Of a DNA stretch of 64,000 nt, positions 62,592 through 64,000 are shown one piece after another (positions within the stretch are counted from its first letter, which is position 1; every line of letters starts with the position of its first letter). The position numbers and the translations under genes are program-made. Source of the stretch: Acinetobacter modestus. Lineage in GTDB: Bacteria > Pseudomonadota > Gammaproteobacteria > Pseudomonadales > Moraxellaceae. The stretch is taken from positions 398,811 to 462,810 of the forward strand of contig NZ_BMDV01000002.1 of the NCBI RefSeq assembly GCF_014636095.1, written 5' to 3'. Under the pieces are notes generated by a model, which was given only the letters and a program-made list of their open reading frames with translations, made no database searches and had not been told where the DNA came from.

Positions 62592-64000
62592 ATGAATCTT
62601 ATCTTTAAAAAAATTTGGAATAAATCTCTAGGGTGCTGTGTCGTTGTATCAGAAAATACCAAAAATTCAGGTAAGGGGAGTCAGGTCACTGGAAGCGTGC
62701 AACAACCATCAAAAATAGCCAGTAACATCCAGTTATTTAAGTTAAAACCATTGGTTGTGGCTACAGGTCTATCTTTAATCAGTTTGGTTTCACAACAAGT
62801 GTTTGCTGAGCAAGTGATTACATGTGGCGCACAAGGCTCTAACAATAATCCGAGTATTGCGACTGCTGCATTGAATAATACGATTATTTCACAACAATAC
62901 TGGGGAACACTTTATTGTTTAAATCAACCTTCAGGTACATTGGTTTCCGATAATAAACTGTTGAATGATGATTTAAATGTAACAATTAGCACTGATACTT
63001 TAAAAGTTGGAGCAGGCGGAATTACCTCTAAGGGAGCATTAGGGAATGATCCTGGAAATGGTTCAATTTCCTTCAATAATAATAAGATCACCAACCTATC
63101 AAACGGTATATCTACAAATGATGCAGTTAATTTTGGCCAACTAAATTCGTTGGCCAATGTTTTTGGTGGTGGTGCAGGTTTTAGCGGAGGCGTATTTACT
63201 GGCCCAACTTATGTCATACAAGGGTCAAATTATACAAATATAGGAAGTGCTTTTACTGCTGTAAATACTAAATTAACGAGTTTACAAAGCCAAATTGATG
63301 GTTTACCAACAGGCGGTGGAGCTGATGGTAAAAGTGCTTATGAACTTGCAGTTGTAGGTGGATATGTTGGTACACAAACGCAGTGGCTAGCCTCTTTAAA
63401 AGGTGACAAAGGCGACAAGGGCGATAAAGGTGATGTCGGTGCTACAGGCGCGACTGGTGCAACAGGAGCTACGGGTGCTCAAGGCGACAAGGGCGATAAA
63501 GGTGATATCGGCGCTACGGGTGCGACTGGTGCAACAGGAGCTACGGGTGCTCAAGGTGACAAGGGCGATAAAGGTGATATCGGTGCTACGGGTGCAACTG
63601 GAGCTACGGGTGCTCAAGGTGACAAGGGCGATAAAGGTGATGTAGGTGCTACGGGTGCAACTGGAGCCACAGGCGCTCAAGGTGACAAGGGCGATAAAGG
63701 TGACGTAGGTGCTACGGGCGCAACTGGTGCAACAGGAGCCACAGGCGCTCAAGGTGACAAGGGCGATAAAGGTGATGTAGGTGCTACGGGCGCGACTGGT
63801 GCAACAGGAGCTACCGGTGCTCAAGGTGACAAGGGCGATAAAGGTGATATCGGTGCTACAGGTGCAACTGGAGCAAAAGGCGACAAAGGTGATATCGGTG
63901 CAACTGGAGCCACAGGCGCTCAAGGTGACAAGGGCGATAAAGGTGATGTAGGTGCTACGGGTGCAACTGGAGCCACAGGCGCTCAAGGTGACAAGGGCGA
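62592..64000 (+). CDS. Trimeric autotransporter-like adhesin with collagen-like repeats (partial)
   Basis: An open frame from the ATG at 62592 (AAGGGA upstream) runs off the window end after 469 codons. Residues 1-28 are an extended signal-peptide region ([24 protein letters not shown]...), and the hydrophobic core ends at FA, cut before Glu73. A passenger follows, then a YadA-type neck at about residues 162-186 ([20 protein letters not shown]). A linker [20 protein letters not shown] leads at residue 271 into uninterrupted Gly-X-Y triplets. It should form a trimeric surface fibre. The C-terminal anchor is outside the window, so the autotransporter class is inferred from the ESPR and neck. 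Confidence 0.85.
   Translation, partial: MNLIFKKIWNKSLGCCVVVSENTKNSGKGSQVTGSVQQPSKIASNIQLFKLKPLVVATGLSLISLVSQQVFAEQVITCGAQGSNNNPSIATAALNNTIISQQYWGTLYCLNQPSGTLVSDNKLLNDDLNVTISTDTLKVGAGGITSKGALGNDPGNGSISFNNNKITNLSNGISTNDAVNFGQLNSLANVFGGGAGFSGGVFTGPTYVIQGSNYTNIGSAFTAVNTKLTSLQSQIDGLPTGGGADGKSAYELAVVGGYVGTQTQWLASLKGDKGDKGDKGDVGATGATGATGATGAQGDKGDKGDIGATGATGATGATGAQGDKGDKGDIGATGATGATGAQGDKGDKGDVGATGATGATGAQGDKGDKGDVGATGATGATGATGAQGDKGDKGDVGATGATGATGATGAQGDKGDKGDIGATGATGAKGDKGDIGATGATGAQGDKGDKGDVGATGATGATGAQGDKG
63402..64000 (+). repeat. Collagen-like tandem repeat coding region
   Basis: About 66 Gly-X-Y triplets without interruption, built from 63- to 72-bp blocks of the form GDKGDKGD-[V/I]-(GAT)2-4-GAQ. 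Eight full blocks and the start of a ninth are present. Blocks differ mainly in the number of GAT triplets and V/I, and one block (about 63826-63924) carries an inserted [10 protein letters not shown]. No Pro is present, so stability would rest on Lys/Asp pairs and Thr. Confidence 0.92.

Noticed and set aside
63396..63986. A 196-codon minus-strand reading frame through the collagen repeats
   Set aside because: It is the mirror of the Gly-X-Y repeat (monotonous Cys/Ser/Thr-rich translation) and has no start context; the sense frame has an ESPR signal and a neck.
63402..64000. Regular repeats that could be taken for a CRISPR array
   Set aside because: There are no unique spacers and the repeats stay in one reading frame as Gly-X-Y.

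Overview
The window is a low-GC gammaproteobacterial chromosome segment whose gene content points to Acinetobacter. Supporting signs are the AceI/AceR and AmvA/AmvR efflux pairs, gspL-gspM standing apart from other type II secretion genes, and the Acinetobacter-like RecA, IscR and SCP2/phasin arrangement. I cannot name the species. Most of the window is ordinary core chromosome with compact genes and many hairpin-plus-T-run terminators. I saw no tRNA, rRNA, insertion sequence or CRISPR array.

Layout. 1-3.6 kb: a partial zinc-ribbon protein, then four tandem secreted DUF2147 paralogues. 3.9-17.9 kb: pepN, a dienelactone hydrolase, RDD and MgtC membrane proteins, a Kef-type antiporter, benE, a LeuE-like exporter, transaldolase, the divergent aceR/aceI pair, DUF4291 and a short-chain dehydrogenase. 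17.9-24.3 kb: mfd, a HIT protein, a class III nucleotide cyclase and an unknown protein. 24.4-29.8 kb: the complete isc operon (iscR-iscS-iscU-iscA-hscB-hscA-fdx), read leftward from a promoter with a visible IscR-type site. 29.9-36.5 kb: SCP2-domain protein, phasin, HU, ppiD, cpoB, SRP RNA, recX and a broken recA. 36.6-43.3 kb: hslR, a nucleotidase, cysQ, a phosphatase, rpsT, rraA, a double-thioredoxin-fold GST and small unknowns. 43.4-48.8 kb: thiolase, high-molecular-weight FabG, MaoC and an EstB-type hydrolase. 48.9-59 kb: amvR/amvA, maf, pgk, lipoproteins, nitroreductase, gpsA, sixA and gspLM. 59-64 kb: a NarL/DesK-type two-component system, a tail-collar protein, a split tandem-HTH LuxR regulator and a collagen-repeat trimeric autotransporter running off the window end.

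The points most worth attention are these. (1) recA has an out-of-frame internal deletion of about 73 bp that removes the L2 DNA-binding loop region. (2) A giant ESPR-type trimeric adhesin carries a long Gly-X-Y collagen-like stalk, divergent from a frameshifted two-HTH LuxR gene and close to a tail-collar protein and a two-component system; together these look like an accessory surface module. (3) The amvR-amvA gap holds two matching 16-bp operators placed symmetrically over both divergent promoters. (4) Four DUF2147 paralogues lie in tandem. (5) A thiolase carries an unusual Ser/Thr/Lys/Ala-rich N-terminal extension of about 80 residues.
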